From positions 1 to 31,502 of the forward strand of contig JADFJB010000052.1 in assembly GCA_022566355.1 (NCBI GenBank): a DNA stretch of 31,502 nucleotides. Reading direction: 5' to 3'. Source of the stretch: a candidate division KSB1 bacterium. Lineage in GTDB: Bacteria > Zhuqueibacterota > JdFR-76 > DREG01. This document shows positions 6,948 through 14,889 of the stretch, in pieces (positions within the stretch are counted from its first letter, which is position 1; the number at the start of each line of letters is the position of its first letter). Position numbers and translations under genes: made by a program. A model generated the notes under the pieces. The model was not told the DNA's origin. It searched no databases and worked only from the letters and a program-made list of their open reading frames with translations.

Positions 6948-9827
6948 ATGCGACGGAGTAAATTGTTTTTTGGATTATGTTTTGTAGGGTTGCTGTTTAT
7001 ATGTTCTTTGGATGTCGTAGGTCAGCAGAAGAAACCGCTCGATCATGACGTATATGATATCTGGAACAGGATTACCCGCAACGCTATTTCTAATAACGGC
7101 GATTGGATCATGTTTACGCTCGCTCCGGAAGATAAAGATGCTGAATTGCGAATTAAAGATTCAAATGGCAATTTATCGTATCAGGCTGAGCGCGGAGATT
7201 CGGGTAGTTTTTCATTCGATTCACAATTTGCAGTCTTTAAGATTAAAGCATTCAAAGATTCTGTAAAGGCAGCAAAACGAGAAAAGAAAAAAGGTCCGGA
7301 TTTGCCAAAAGATAGCCTGGCAATTTTCAATTTAAGTTCAGGGGAAGTTGTCAAAATACCGCGTGTTAAAACCTTTAAAATGCCAAAAGAAACGGGTGGA
7401 ATGCTAGCCTATCTTTTGGAAAAATCAGATAAAAAGAAGGAAGATACTTCAGACAAAGAAAAACCAAAGGAAGAAGAAAAAGAGAAGAAAAAAGAAAAAG
7501 AAAAAAATGAAAAATCAAAATCGGATAAGAAAAAGAAAGCCGAGGGGACGGATTTGATTTTGCGAAATTTGGAAACGGGTTCTGAAAGTCGATATTTAGA
7601 TGTAACCGAATTTTATTTTTCTCATGATGGTAAATGGTTGGTTTACACAACTTCGAATAAGGATAGTACGGCAGATGGGATCTTTGCCGTTAAGACAGAA
7701 ACAGCAGAGCCAGTGGAAATCCTAACTGGAAAAGGAGATTACAAGCAAGTTGCAATTGATGAGACTGGTAAGCAAGTCGCATTTCTAACAAACAGGGATG
7801 ATATTTCTGCCAAACAACCAACCTATTCGCTATATCAATGGCGGATTGGTTCTAAGTCACCAAAGATAGTTGCTAAGGAAGGAACTACTGGTATAGAAGC
7901 TGGCTGGTGGGTCAGTGAACATGGCAAAGTTTCGTTTTCGAAAAATGGCAAACGGCTGTTTTTTGCAACGGCACCTCGGCCGGAACCTGAGCCGGATGAG
8001 GAACAGCCTGAAGATGAAAAAGTCAAGATTGATATCTGGAATTGGAAAGATCCTCTTTTGCAGCCCATGCAATTGCTGCAAGCCAAAAATGAGCTAAAAA
8101 GATCCTACCAGGCCGTAGTTCATTTGAATAATGGTAAAATTATACAGATGGCGACAAAAGATATTCCATCGGTAACGGTCGGTGAGAAAGGCAACGCCAA
8201 CATTGCGATTGGCAATTCAAACATGCCATATCGCCAGGAGATCTCATGGGAATCGCCCAGGTATTATGATGTTTACCTGGTTGATGTGGCGACAGGAAAA
8301 CGCAGCTTGGTTTTGGAAAAAGTGCAATCCCAGGCATCATTATCGCCTGGTGCAAAATATATTACATGGTGGGACAGAGATGAGTTGGCTTGGTTTGCCA
8401 TGGATACAAAAAAGCATAGTATAGTTAATTTATCTGAAAATATCCCTTATCCGGTATACAATGAAATCCATGATTGGCCCTATAAAGCCAATTCTTATAG
8501 AAGCGCTGGTTGGACGAAAAATGATCAGGAATTTGTGATTTATGACAAGCATGATTTATGGGCTGTCGATCCCACCGGCAAAAAAGTGCCTCGTTCTATC
8601 ACAAAAGGCCTGGGACGTTCGGAAAATATACAATTTCGTTATTTCAAGCTCGATCCTGAAGAGGAGGCCATTGATCCAATGGAAGCTATTTTGCTTTCAG
8701 CGTTTCAGTATGAAAATAAAGATGCTGGATTTTACCGGCTGCAAATGCAAGGAAATCAAAAACCGACAAAACTTACCATGATGGCCAAGGCTTTTTCACG
8801 CCCTAAAAAAGCTAAGAATGAGGATAAATTACTCTTCACTCGTTCAAGCTATATTGATTTTCCTGATTTGTGGACCAGTGATTTGAAACTATCCGACATG
8901 AAAAAAATAAGCGATGTCAACCCCCAACAATCCGAATACTTGTGGGGTACAGCTGAGCTTGTAGAATGGAATTCGTTAGATGGCATCCCGCTGCAGGGAA
9001 TTCTTTATAAGCCAGAAAACTTCGATCCGACAAAAAAATATCCGATGATGGTCTATTTTTATGAGAAGACGTCCAACGGTATTCACAGACATAGACCACC
9101 GGCTACTGCGCGTTCCAGTATTAGCTTCAGTTTTTATGTGAGTCGCGGGTATGTGGTTTTTGTACCGGATATTCCATATAAAGTCGGATATCCAGGTGAG
9201 AGCGCTCTTAACGCGGTCGTGCCAGGTGTGCTGCGTGTTATAAGTCTTGGTTTTGTTGATGAAGAAAATATCGGAGTTCAAGGGCATAGCTGGGGTGGAT
9301 ACCAGATTGCGTACATGATCACTCGTACCCATATTTTTAAAGCAGCTGAGGCCGGCGCTCCGGTTTCCAATATGACCAGCGCTTATGGCGGCATACGCTG
9401 GGGATCGGGAATGAGTCGTATGTTTCAATACGAAAGGACACAGAGCAGGATCGGTGGTTCTTTGTGGGAATACCCAATGCGATATTTCGAAAATTCTCCA
9501 ATCTTCTGGGCTGATAAAATTCAAACGCCTGTCTTAATGATGCATAATGACAAAGACGGCGCTGTACCCTGGTACCAGGGAATCGAGTTTTTCGTAGCCT
9601 TACGGCGTTTGGGTAAACCGGTATGGATGCTCAACTACAATGGCGAGCCACATGGGTTACGGAAATACAAGAACAAAAGAGATTTTGCCATTCGCATGCA
9701 GCAATTCTTTGACTATTACTTAAAAGGCGCACCTGCACCGGTCTGGCTTGAGGAAGGTGTGCCGGCGATTAAGAAAGGGAAGACATTGGGCTTAGAGCTA
9801 GTTTCGACGGAGATAGCTGAGAAGTAG
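6948..9827 (+). CDS. Exported S9 (prolyl oligopeptidase-like) serine peptidase
   Basis: A 959-aa secreted or periplasmic peptidase, start fixed by a strong AAGGAGG before ATG. A signal peptide covers about 1-26 (hydrophobic LFFGLCFVGLLFICSL). A beta-propeller-like region (about 40-650, with repeated WxxDG/sxDG-type strands) precedes an alpha/beta-hydrolase domain with nucleophile Ser781 in GHSWGGY, Asp870 in HNDKDGAVPW and His902 in GEPHGL, a full catalytic triad. Residues 161-199 are an almost pure Lys/Glu/Asp/Ser low-complexity insert inside the propeller, which should be a solvent-exposed flexible loop. It lies 32 bp after the Mur-ligase-like gene and could share the transcript, but an exported peptidase cannot act on cytoplasmic cyanophycin, so the association may be only positional. 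Specificity within S9 (dipeptidyl peptidase, acylaminoacyl peptidase or other) cannot be told from sequence. Confidence 0.92.
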   Translation: MRRSKLFFGLCFVGLLFICSLDVVGQQKKPLDHDVYDIWNRITRNAISNNGDWIMFTLAPEDKDAELRIKDSNGNLSYQAERGDSGSFSFDSQFAVFKIKAFKDSVKAAKREKKKGPDLPKDSLAIFNLSSGEVVKIPRVKTFKMPKETGGMLAYLLEKSDKKKEDTSDKEKPKEEEKEKKKEKEKNEKSKSDKKKKAEGTDLILRNLETGSESRYLDVTEFYFSHDGKWLVYTTSNKDSTADGIFAVKTETAEPVEILTGKGDYKQVAIDETGKQVAFLTNRDDISAKQPTYSLYQWRIGSKSPKIVAKEGTTGIEAGWWVSEHGKVSFSKNGKRLFFATAPRPEPEPDEEQPEDEKVKIDIWNWKDPLLQPMQLLQAKNELKRSYQAVVHLNNGKIIQMATKDIPSVTVGEKGNANIAIGNSNMPYRQEISWESPRYYDVYLVDVATGKRSLVLEKVQSQASLSPGAKYITWWDRDELAWFAMDTKKHSIVNLSENIPYPVYNEIHDWPYKANSYRSAGWTKNDQEFVIYDKHDLWAVDPTGKKVPRSITKGLGRSENIQFRYFKLDPEEEAIDPMEAILLSAFQYENKDAGFYRLQMQGNQKPTKLTMMAKAFSRPKKAKNEDKLLFTRSSYIDFPDLWTSDLKLSDMKKISDVNPQQSEYLWGTAELVEWNSLDGIPLQGILYKPENFDPTKKYPMMVYFYEKTSNGIHRHRPPATARSSISFSFYVSRGYVVFVPDIPYKVGYPGESALNAVVPGVLRVISLGFVDEENIGVQGHSWGGYQIAYMITRTHIFKAAEAGAPVSNMTSAYGGIRWGSGMSRMFQYERTQSRIGGSLWEYPMRYFENSPIFWADKIQTPVLMMHNDKDGAVPWYQGIEFFVALRRLGKPVWMLNYNGEPHGLRKYKNKRDFAIRMQQFFDYYLKGAPAPVWLEEGVPAIKKGKTLGLELVSTEIAEK

Positions 9828-9838
9828 GAGAAAAAAAA

Positions 9839-9863
9839 TTAGCCACGGATTCACACGGATTAA
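9839..9863. repeat. CACGGATT 10-bp-period simple repeat
   Basis: CACGGATT occurs at 9844-9851 and 9854-9861, giving TAGCCACGGATTCACACG followed by GATTAA. It begins 12 bp after the S9 peptidase stop. I recognise this as a type of short dispersed element (CCACGGATTCACACGGATTAA-like) often seen in intergenic DNA of environmental bacteria. That recollection is not a database result. Confidence 0.5.
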
Positions 9864-9992
9864 GAAAAAAAATAAAAAGAAAATCTAAATCTTTAATAAA
9901 ATTGTTTTTGATTGTGTTCCAGTGGCTCATATTATAATTGGTAAAAAACACCTTGCTTTTTCTTGATTAACCGTCTAGATTTCCTGGAGTGA

Positions 9993-10202
9993 GGGTGGGA
10001 TTTTACAAGTGGGTTTGAAGAACGAATTGGTTATTTGATCGCACGATATAGGCTTCAAAATACTCAAAGGGCACAGGTATGCAATTCTAAACTTGAAGGT
10101 CTTGAAACTTTTGTGGAAGTGGATGAGGTGAAACTCAAAAAAGCAATAAATAGCGGAGATTCCCTTTTTATAAAAAAGATCGTGTTTAGAAGTTTAATAT
10201 AA
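9993..10202 (+). pseudogene. Possible gene remnant or non-ATG small ORF
   Basis: An open frame of 69 codons between in-frame stops TGA (9990) and TAA (10200) encodes a soluble-looking peptide with RIGYLIARYRLQNTQ and VDEVKLKKAINSGD. It has no ATG or GTG start, only a TTG at codon 15. It ends 16 bp before the Vps62-like start, just upstream of that gene's ribosome site. This looks like the 3' end of a decayed gene, or less likely a TTG-started small gene. I do not recognise the family. Chance openness cannot be excluded. Confidence 0.25.
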
Positions 10203-10218
10203 CCAAAAAGGAGGTAAC

Positions 10219-11088
10219 ATGGCTTTTCCAATTTCTAACGTTGTAAAATATGCACCCATTGTTAATTTTCATCCCGATGAAGAATATTTTCCTATTGATC
10301 CCATGGACTTCATTTCAAAATCGAGATTTCGGCATCATCGAGTGGGCAAGGATGAAGGTTATGATAAAACGAAGGATAAATGGGTGAAAACGAATTCTCA
10401 AGAAACAAATTATTACGACATTCCAGTTGATTTTATTGATAAATTTCGTGTTTGGGGTCGCCGTAATAGGCGGCCTCATGATAGCGCATCAGGAGATCAT
10501 TGGAATGTATTTCTTCAAACAAGGAAGAAAGAGAAAGGTGTTCCTGATCCTGATTCTAAAATTCCAGTGTTCTATTATGTAAAACGTACGGACACAACGG
10601 AATTTGCTGAAACTGCTAGGAAACAATTCAATATCCAACCAGAAATTAACTATAAAATACAATACTGGTGGTTTTTCGGTTATAATAACGGCCCTGCGAC
10701 CCAAAACCATCAAGGGGATTGGGAGCATGTAACTGTTCGGCTGGATGAGGATGCTAATATTCAAGGTGTTTATTTTGCTGCTCATGGCAAACCCAAATTT
10801 GTAAAAAAAAATGAACTGAAGTTTTCAAACGATCATTGCAATGTATGCATTGCTAAAGGGACACACGCTGCTTATGAAAAAGCAGGCGATTTTCCATTAA
10901 AAGTATTAGGTATTAAAGTGGCAGACGATAATACCCGGGACAACGGAAATGTGTGGAATACTGAATTAAAATTATTGAGTCTAAGGACCCAACCATGGCG
11001 TTATTATGCGGGTGCATGGGGTGAAGTTGGAGAATTAGCCGATACGACTGGTCCTCTCGGTCCCTGGCATAAAAAAGATAAGAATTGA
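10219..11088 (+). CDS. Vps62/DUF946-like protein
   Basis: A 289-aa protein without signal peptide or membrane segments. It carries the run of motifs I associate with the Vps62 family (PF06101/DUF946), best known from fungi and plants: YAPIVNFHPDEEYFP (11-25), YWWFFGYNNGP (149-159), GDWEH (166-170) followed by an alternating beta strand, AAHG (187-190), GTHAAY (214-219) and a C-terminal AGAWGE then GPLGPW (278-283). These motifs place conserved His, Asp and Glu residues as in the eukaryotic members. The biochemical function of the family is not established. The start is decided by a near-perfect AAAAGGAGGTAAC before ATG. It appears to be transcribed alone, with eroded sequence on both sides, so it may have been acquired by transfer. 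Confidence 0.75.
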   Translation: MAFPISNVVKYAPIVNFHPDEEYFPIDPMDFISKSRFRHHRVGKDEGYDKTKDKWVKTNSQETNYYDIPVDFIDKFRVWGRRNRRPHDSASGDHWNVFLQTRKKEKGVPDPDSKIPVFYYVKRTDTTEFAETARKQFNIQPEINYKIQYWWFFGYNNGPATQNHQGDWEHVTVRLDEDANIQGVYFAAHGKPKFVKKNELKFSNDHCNVCIAKGTHAAYEKAGDFPLKVLGIKVADDNTRDNGNVWNTELKLLSLRTQPWRYYAGAWGEVGELADTTGPLGPWHKKDKN

Positions 11089-11415
11089 TGGAAAGGTTGA
11101 GTTTTTAGTACCATTGGATTTATTTAATAACATCATAATCTATTTAAGTGACCGGAAGGACAATATCCTAAGAATTCACTTTACTTAGCCAATTCTTCAA
11201 AAAAATCTCATCTTTTACCTGCCTGAACATGTTTATAAATTCCGGGTGAAAAAGACTAGAATCCAAAAAACAATGTATTACAATGGCTTGAAATTTGAAT
11301 GATGTATTTATGTAAAGGACATTTTGTAACTCTCATTTTTGTCAACAATTGAATTCTAATCTAAACTGTAAGAAGCGACGATCATAATAATGTCGAGGAA
11401 ATTAACGGAGATAAA
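11089..11415. other. Intergenic gap upstream of LOG gene
   Basis: This 327-bp AT-rich gap has no plus-strand gene. On the minus strand it contains the stop-to-stop frame described at 11168-11332. The downstream end supplies the ribosome site ACGGAG for the LOG-family gene. I see no terminator hairpin after the Vps62-like gene and no convincing promoter. Confidence 0.5.
11168..11332 (-). pseudogene. Possible decayed gene fragment
   Basis: A 54-codon open frame between stops reads like natural protein towards its end (HPEFINMFRQVKDEIF then LKNWLSKVNS and a TAG stop), but there is no start codon apart from an internal Met near residue 37. It may be the 3' end of a gene whose front is lost. No family was recognised, and a chance frame is a real alternative. 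Confidence 0.2.
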
Positions 11416-12243
11416 ATGCAGAAGAGAAAATTTGAAAAAGCTTACGAAAACGATCACTTCCTAAGAAGTTCAGATGCAAGGATTATTCGAATCATTTCTG
11501 AATATCTTGAACCTAAGCAAAGGTTACATAGGGAGAAAGTAAGGGATACAATCGTATTTTTTGGCTCGGCTCGATCCATACCTGTTCTGGAAGCTCAAAA
11601 TATGTTAAATAAGTTAGCAAAAAAAAATGGCGGCAATCAAAATACACAAGAATTCCGCAAAGCCAAAAAAAAACTGCTCCTGGCGAAATATTACGAAGAT
11701 GCAAGAGAATTAGCGCGCCGATTGACGGAGTGGAGTCACAGCCTTGATCACGGCTCCAGGTTTATTATTTGTTCAGGCGGAGGACCTGGGATGATGGAGG
11801 CCGCAAACAGAGGGGCAGCCGAAGCAGGCGGGAAGTCCATTGGGTTTAATATCAGTATTCCTATGGAACAAGACTCCAATTCCTATATCACTCCGGAGTT
11901 GAATTTTGATTTTCATTATTTTTTTATGCGTAAATTTTGGTTCGTCTATCTATCTAAAGCATTGGTAATCTTTCCTGGCGGATTCGGTACCATGGATGAA
12001 ATGTTTGAAGTGTTAACATTGGTGCAAACCAAAAAGCTGCATAAGGAAATCTCTGTAGTTATCTATGGACGTGAGTATTGGGAAAGTATTATTAATTTTC
12101 AAAAGTTTGTCGAATGGGGAACCATTAGTGAAGAAGATCTCAAATTAATCCAAATCGCAGATTCGGTTGATGAAGCATTTTCTATGTTAACGGGCTATTT
12201 ACAAGAAAAAATTTTAAATAGAGAGAAATTCTGGTCATTATAA
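11416..12243 (+). CDS. LOG-family (TIGR00730-type) nucleotide hydrolase
   Basis: Rossmann-fold protein of the LOG/lysine-decarboxylase-like family, whose characterised members release the base from (cytokinin) riboside 5'-monophosphates in the cytoplasm. Key motifs are VFFGSAR (47-53), SGGGPGMMEAANRGA (120-134), the MRK loop (171-173) and PGGFGTMDE (187-195), which holds the conserved catalytic/phosphate-binding residues. At 275 aa it is longer than the roughly 190-aa core: there is an N-terminal extension of about 45 residues and a Lys-rich insert of about 35 residues (58-92) between the first strand and the following helix. ACGGAG precedes the ATG. Family assignment is secure, but substrate is not; in a bacterium it more likely has a nucleotide-salvage role than hormone synthesis. 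Confidence 0.9.
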   Translation: MQKRKFEKAYENDHFLRSSDARIIRIISEYLEPKQRLHREKVRDTIVFFGSARSIPVLEAQNMLNKLAKKNGGNQNTQEFRKAKKKLLLAKYYEDARELARRLTEWSHSLDHGSRFIICSGGGPGMMEAANRGAAEAGGKSIGFNISIPMEQDSNSYITPELNFDFHYFFMRKFWFVYLSKALVIFPGGFGTMDEMFEVLTLVQTKKLHKEISVVIYGREYWESIINFQKFVEWGTISEEDLKLIQIADSVDEAFSMLTGYLQEKILNREKFWSL

Positions 12244-12564
12244 ATAGTATATTCAGTTTGGCTTTTTTCTAAACCTTCCTTAATTTATTCTGAAAATTAG
12301 TCTGCTTAATGTATAAAACGCAGAGTGTGTAGAGTTCACTGAGATAGTTTTTCTATACTTAACCTTATTATTTCTTTTTATTTTGTTTCATTTTTCGGAA
12401 AAATTGCTACCTTAGGTTCATTGTATGTTTTTATTTAATTTCTGCATTCTCTTGAACCTCTGCAATTGAAATATAAGGTTAGCAATAAATATTAATTCGT
12501 TAAAAAACATTGTTTCAGCGTTCGATAGATCCTGTATTGAATTTTAAAATTATCCGCCATAAAT
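12244..12564. other. Intergenic gap upstream of mutY
   Basis: This 321-bp very AT-rich gap has no gene. A 9-bp inverted pair (TAACCTTAT at 12360-12368 and ATAAGGTTA at 12473-12481) is separated by 104 bp and may be chance. No terminator or well-spaced promoter is convincing. Confidence 0.45.
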
Positions 12565-13662
12565 ATGAAAGAAATCGATCCCAACATTTCTAAAAAGTTT
12601 CAGAGGAGTTTACTCCGCTGGTTTACTAATAATAAGCGCGAGCTTCCCTGGAGAGACTCTAAGTCTCCCTATAAAATCTGGTTATCAGAAATTATGCTCC
12701 AACAGACAAGGGTAGATACTGTCATTCCATATTATCAAAAGTTCCTGAAGAAATATCCAACTATCGCATCCCTTGCAAAGGCTGATCTTCAAGGGGTTTT
12801 GAAAACATGGGAAGGCTTGGGCTATTATTCACGAATTAGAAATATGCGAAAAGCTGCAAAAATCATAATCGAAAAATATGACGGCAATTTCCCGGATGAA
12901 TATTCACAAATACTAAAATTACCAGGAATAGGACCCTATACTGCCGGAGCAATCTGCAGTATTATGTTTGATCAGCCTAGGCCTGTTGTGGACGGAAACG
13001 TAATTCGAGTTTTAGCTCGATATTTTGGAATAGAAACGGATGCTACAACAACGGATGGCAAAAATGAATTCTGGCAAGTAGCTGAAAAGTTAATACCAAC
13101 CAAACAACCAGGAGCTTTTAATGAAGCTCTAATGGAATTGGGTGCGCTTATTTGTACTCCGAAGAAACCGGACTGCGAGTTTTGCCCTGTTAGATCTGAT
13201 TGTGTGGCAAAAAAGTCAAACCGCCAGGAGGAATTACCTATTCGGAAGAAGAAATTGCCAACACCCCATTATGATATTGGCGCAGGTTTGATTTGGAAAA
13301 ACGATTTGTTATTAATAACAAAGAGAAAGGAGAAGGGATTATTGGGAGGATTTTGGGAGTTCCCCGGGGGAAAGCAAGAGCTTGGTGAAAATATTTCAAC
13401 GTGCGTAAAAAGAGAGATTGAGGAGGAATTAGGTATTCAGGTAGATGTGGAAGATTCTTTTGCGATAATCAAACATGCCTATACCCATTTTCGCATAACT
13501 TTGCAGATCTATAACTGCAAATGGACTGCGGGAGAACCGGTCTGTAAAGAATGTGTGGATTTTCGTTGGGTTAGGCTTAATGAATTGGACAATTTCCCTT
13601 TTCCCAGGGCAAACAAAAAAGTAGTGGAAAGATTGCAGGAATTGTTCACTAAATCATCTTAA
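12565..13662 (+). CDS. mutY: Adenine DNA glycosylase MutY with intact Nudix box
   Basis: Removes adenine mispaired with 8-oxoguanine, 365 aa. Glu42 in SEIMLQQTRVDT, the helix-hairpin-helix LPGIGPYTAGA (119-129) with catalytic Asp143 in VVDGNV, and the iron-sulfur cysteines 197, 204, 207 and 213 all sit exactly five residues later than E. coli Glu37/Asp138/Cys192-199-202-208, as I recall those numbers. The C-terminal MutT-like domain (about 235-360), which normally only recognises oxoG and is degenerate in E. coli, here keeps a complete 23-residue Nudix box: G269-x5-E275-x7-RE-I-x-EE-x-G-I. It could therefore be catalytically active. The start ATG has no good ribosome site. A separate Nudix hydrolase gene lies about 600 bp downstream. 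Confidence 0.96.
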   Translation: MKEIDPNISKKFQRSLLRWFTNNKRELPWRDSKSPYKIWLSEIMLQQTRVDTVIPYYQKFLKKYPTIASLAKADLQGVLKTWEGLGYYSRIRNMRKAAKIIIEKYDGNFPDEYSQILKLPGIGPYTAGAICSIMFDQPRPVVDGNVIRVLARYFGIETDATTTDGKNEFWQVAEKLIPTKQPGAFNEALMELGALICTPKKPDCEFCPVRSDCVAKKSNRQEELPIRKKKLPTPHYDIGAGLIWKNDLLLITKRKEKGLLGGFWEFPGGKQELGENISTCVKREIEEELGIQVDVEDSFAIIKHAYTHFRITLQIYNCKWTAGEPVCKECVDFRWVRLNELDNFPFPRANKKVVERLQELFTKSS

Positions 13663-13774
13663 TCACTATGGTATAATGTTCAAATTCTATTGAGATTTTT
13701 CTTTTGAATACACTATATTGAAACGTTAATTAAATTGTACTCAATAATTGTATATCAAAACGGAGGTATTTTGA

Positions 13775-14251
13775 ATGGCCGGAACGCGTGAATTCGAAGT
13801 TAGAAATTTGGAATTTAAGCTTACCCTAAATGTATCTGCAGAAACGCTGTTTAAAGCATGGACAGATCCTATGAAATTTCAGAATTGGTTTGCTCTGGAG
13901 GATTCTCATTCGATTCCGATTATAGAATTTGACCTACGGGCTGGCGCAAAATATCGTATTGGAATCAAGCACCCGGATGGAACTTTACGAATTATTGGGG
14001 GGATTATTAAACGAATTATTCCCAATGAATTGCTGTCGTTTACATGGAGTGTGGGTGGCGGTGGAACTCAGCAAATGAAAAGCACTGTAACCGCTGAATT
14101 TGTTCAGAAATCAGAGGGGTCAGAATTAATTGTTAGACATCAATTTATACCTGGCGAAAAACTAAGACTTCAATTTGAACAAGAATGGAAAACTCGCTTA
14201 GCCAGGTTAGAAAACATGTTATCCAAACTGAATACATCAGTAGTAAATTAG
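13775..14251 (+). CDS. SRPBCC/AHSA1-like protein
   Basis: A 158-aa single-domain protein of the START/SRPBCC helix-grip fold, AHSA1 (activator of Hsp90 ATPase C-terminal-like) subgroup. Evidence is the N-terminal signature [19 protein letters not shown] (21-39), followed by a run of alternating beta strands containing [15 protein letters not shown] and [18 protein letters not shown], and a long C-terminal helix ending in [11 protein letters not shown]. The fold has a hydrophobic cavity; ligand and role are unknown for most bacterial members. ATG is preceded by ACGGAGG, so the start is clear. The stop precedes the next gene's preferred start by 17 bp, so the two are probably cotranscribed. Confidence 0.85.
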   Translation: MAGTREFEVRNLEFKLTLNVSAETLFKAWTDPMKFQNWFALEDSHSIPIIEFDLRAGAKYRIGIKHPDGTLRIIGGIIKRIIPNELLSFTWSVGGGGTQQMKSTVTAEFVQKSEGSELIVRHQFIPGEKLRLQFEQEWKTRLARLENMLSKLNTSVVN

Positions 14252-14268
14252 CCTATAACTTTTGTCAT

Positions 14269-14724
14269 ATGTCTAAGCCCCTGGTTCATACTTGTCCTTC
14301 ATGTGGTGAAAATTCGAAAATATTCAAAAATCCTATTCCAACTGTTGACATCATTATTGAATTAACACGAAATGGTAAAACAGACGGCATAGTTTTGATT
14401 GAAAGAAAAAATGAACCGTTTGGCTGGGCAATTCCGGGTGGCTTTGTTGACTATGGTGAGAGTGTCGAAGATGCTGCTATAAGAGAGGCCAAAGAAGAAA
14501 CAAGTCTCGATGTAGAACTATTAAATCTGCTGGGCGTCTATTCAAATCCGAACCGAGACAAGAGAAAACATACCATATCCACTGTTTTTGTAGCCAAGTC
14601 CGAAGGAATCCCTGTTGCCGGTGATGATGCAAAAAAACTGTCAGTTTTTAAAAAGAGCGATCTTCCTTTAAACCTGGCTTTTGATCATAAAAAAATCTTG
14701 CAGGACTATTATAAAAGCACCTAA
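14269..14724 (+). CDS. Nudix hydrolase (ADP-ribose pyrophosphatase-like)
   Basis: Hydrolyses a nucleoside diphosphate linked to another group. In the 151 aa from the ATG at 14269 a Nudix box runs from Gly58: G-x5-E64-x7-REAKEE, with the usual Gly near the end replaced by Ser79. A CPSC pair at 9-12 suggests a vestigial zinc-ribbon-like N-terminus. [14 protein letters not shown] and the terminal LAFDHKKIL resemble ADP-ribose pyrophosphatase-type members (COG1051), but substrate cannot be read from the sequence. An upstream in-frame ATG at 14185 would add 28 residues encoded inside the SRPBCC gene. I prefer 14269 because the conserved part starts there, although neither start has a strong ribosome site. 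Confidence 0.88.
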   Translation: MSKPLVHTCPSCGENSKIFKNPIPTVDIIIELTRNGKTDGIVLIERKNEPFGWAIPGGFVDYGESVEDAAIREAKEETSLDVELLNLLGVYSNPNRDKRKHTISTVFVAKSEGIPVAGDDAKKLSVFKKSDLPLNLAFDHKKILQDYYKST

Positions 14725-14889
14725 TATCATTGTTGATTTTATTTTTTAGAAACATCAATACCCTTCGTTTGTAGTCTAGATAAATATTCAATTATTTGGT
14801 AAGAGATTTATTAAAAAAATGAAATATGTTGAAAAAACATTGAATGTTTTCAATTGAAATTTAATTAAACTGGCTTAGCTATTCTATTT

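Noticed and set aside
8976-9524. 182-codon minus-strand frame
   Set aside because: Lies wholly inside the S9 peptidase hydrolase domain with its catalytic motifs on the plus strand; no ribosome site and no recognisable protein pattern.
12360-12481. TAACCTTAT/ATAAGGTTA inverted pair as an operator or element end
   Set aside because: Only 9 bp with a 104-bp gap in very AT-rich DNA; readily explained by chance.
14185-14268. Upstream start for the Nudix hydrolase
   Set aside because: The extra 28 residues overlap the SRPBCC gene and show no conserved features; the conserved [13 protein letters not shown] start is at 14269.
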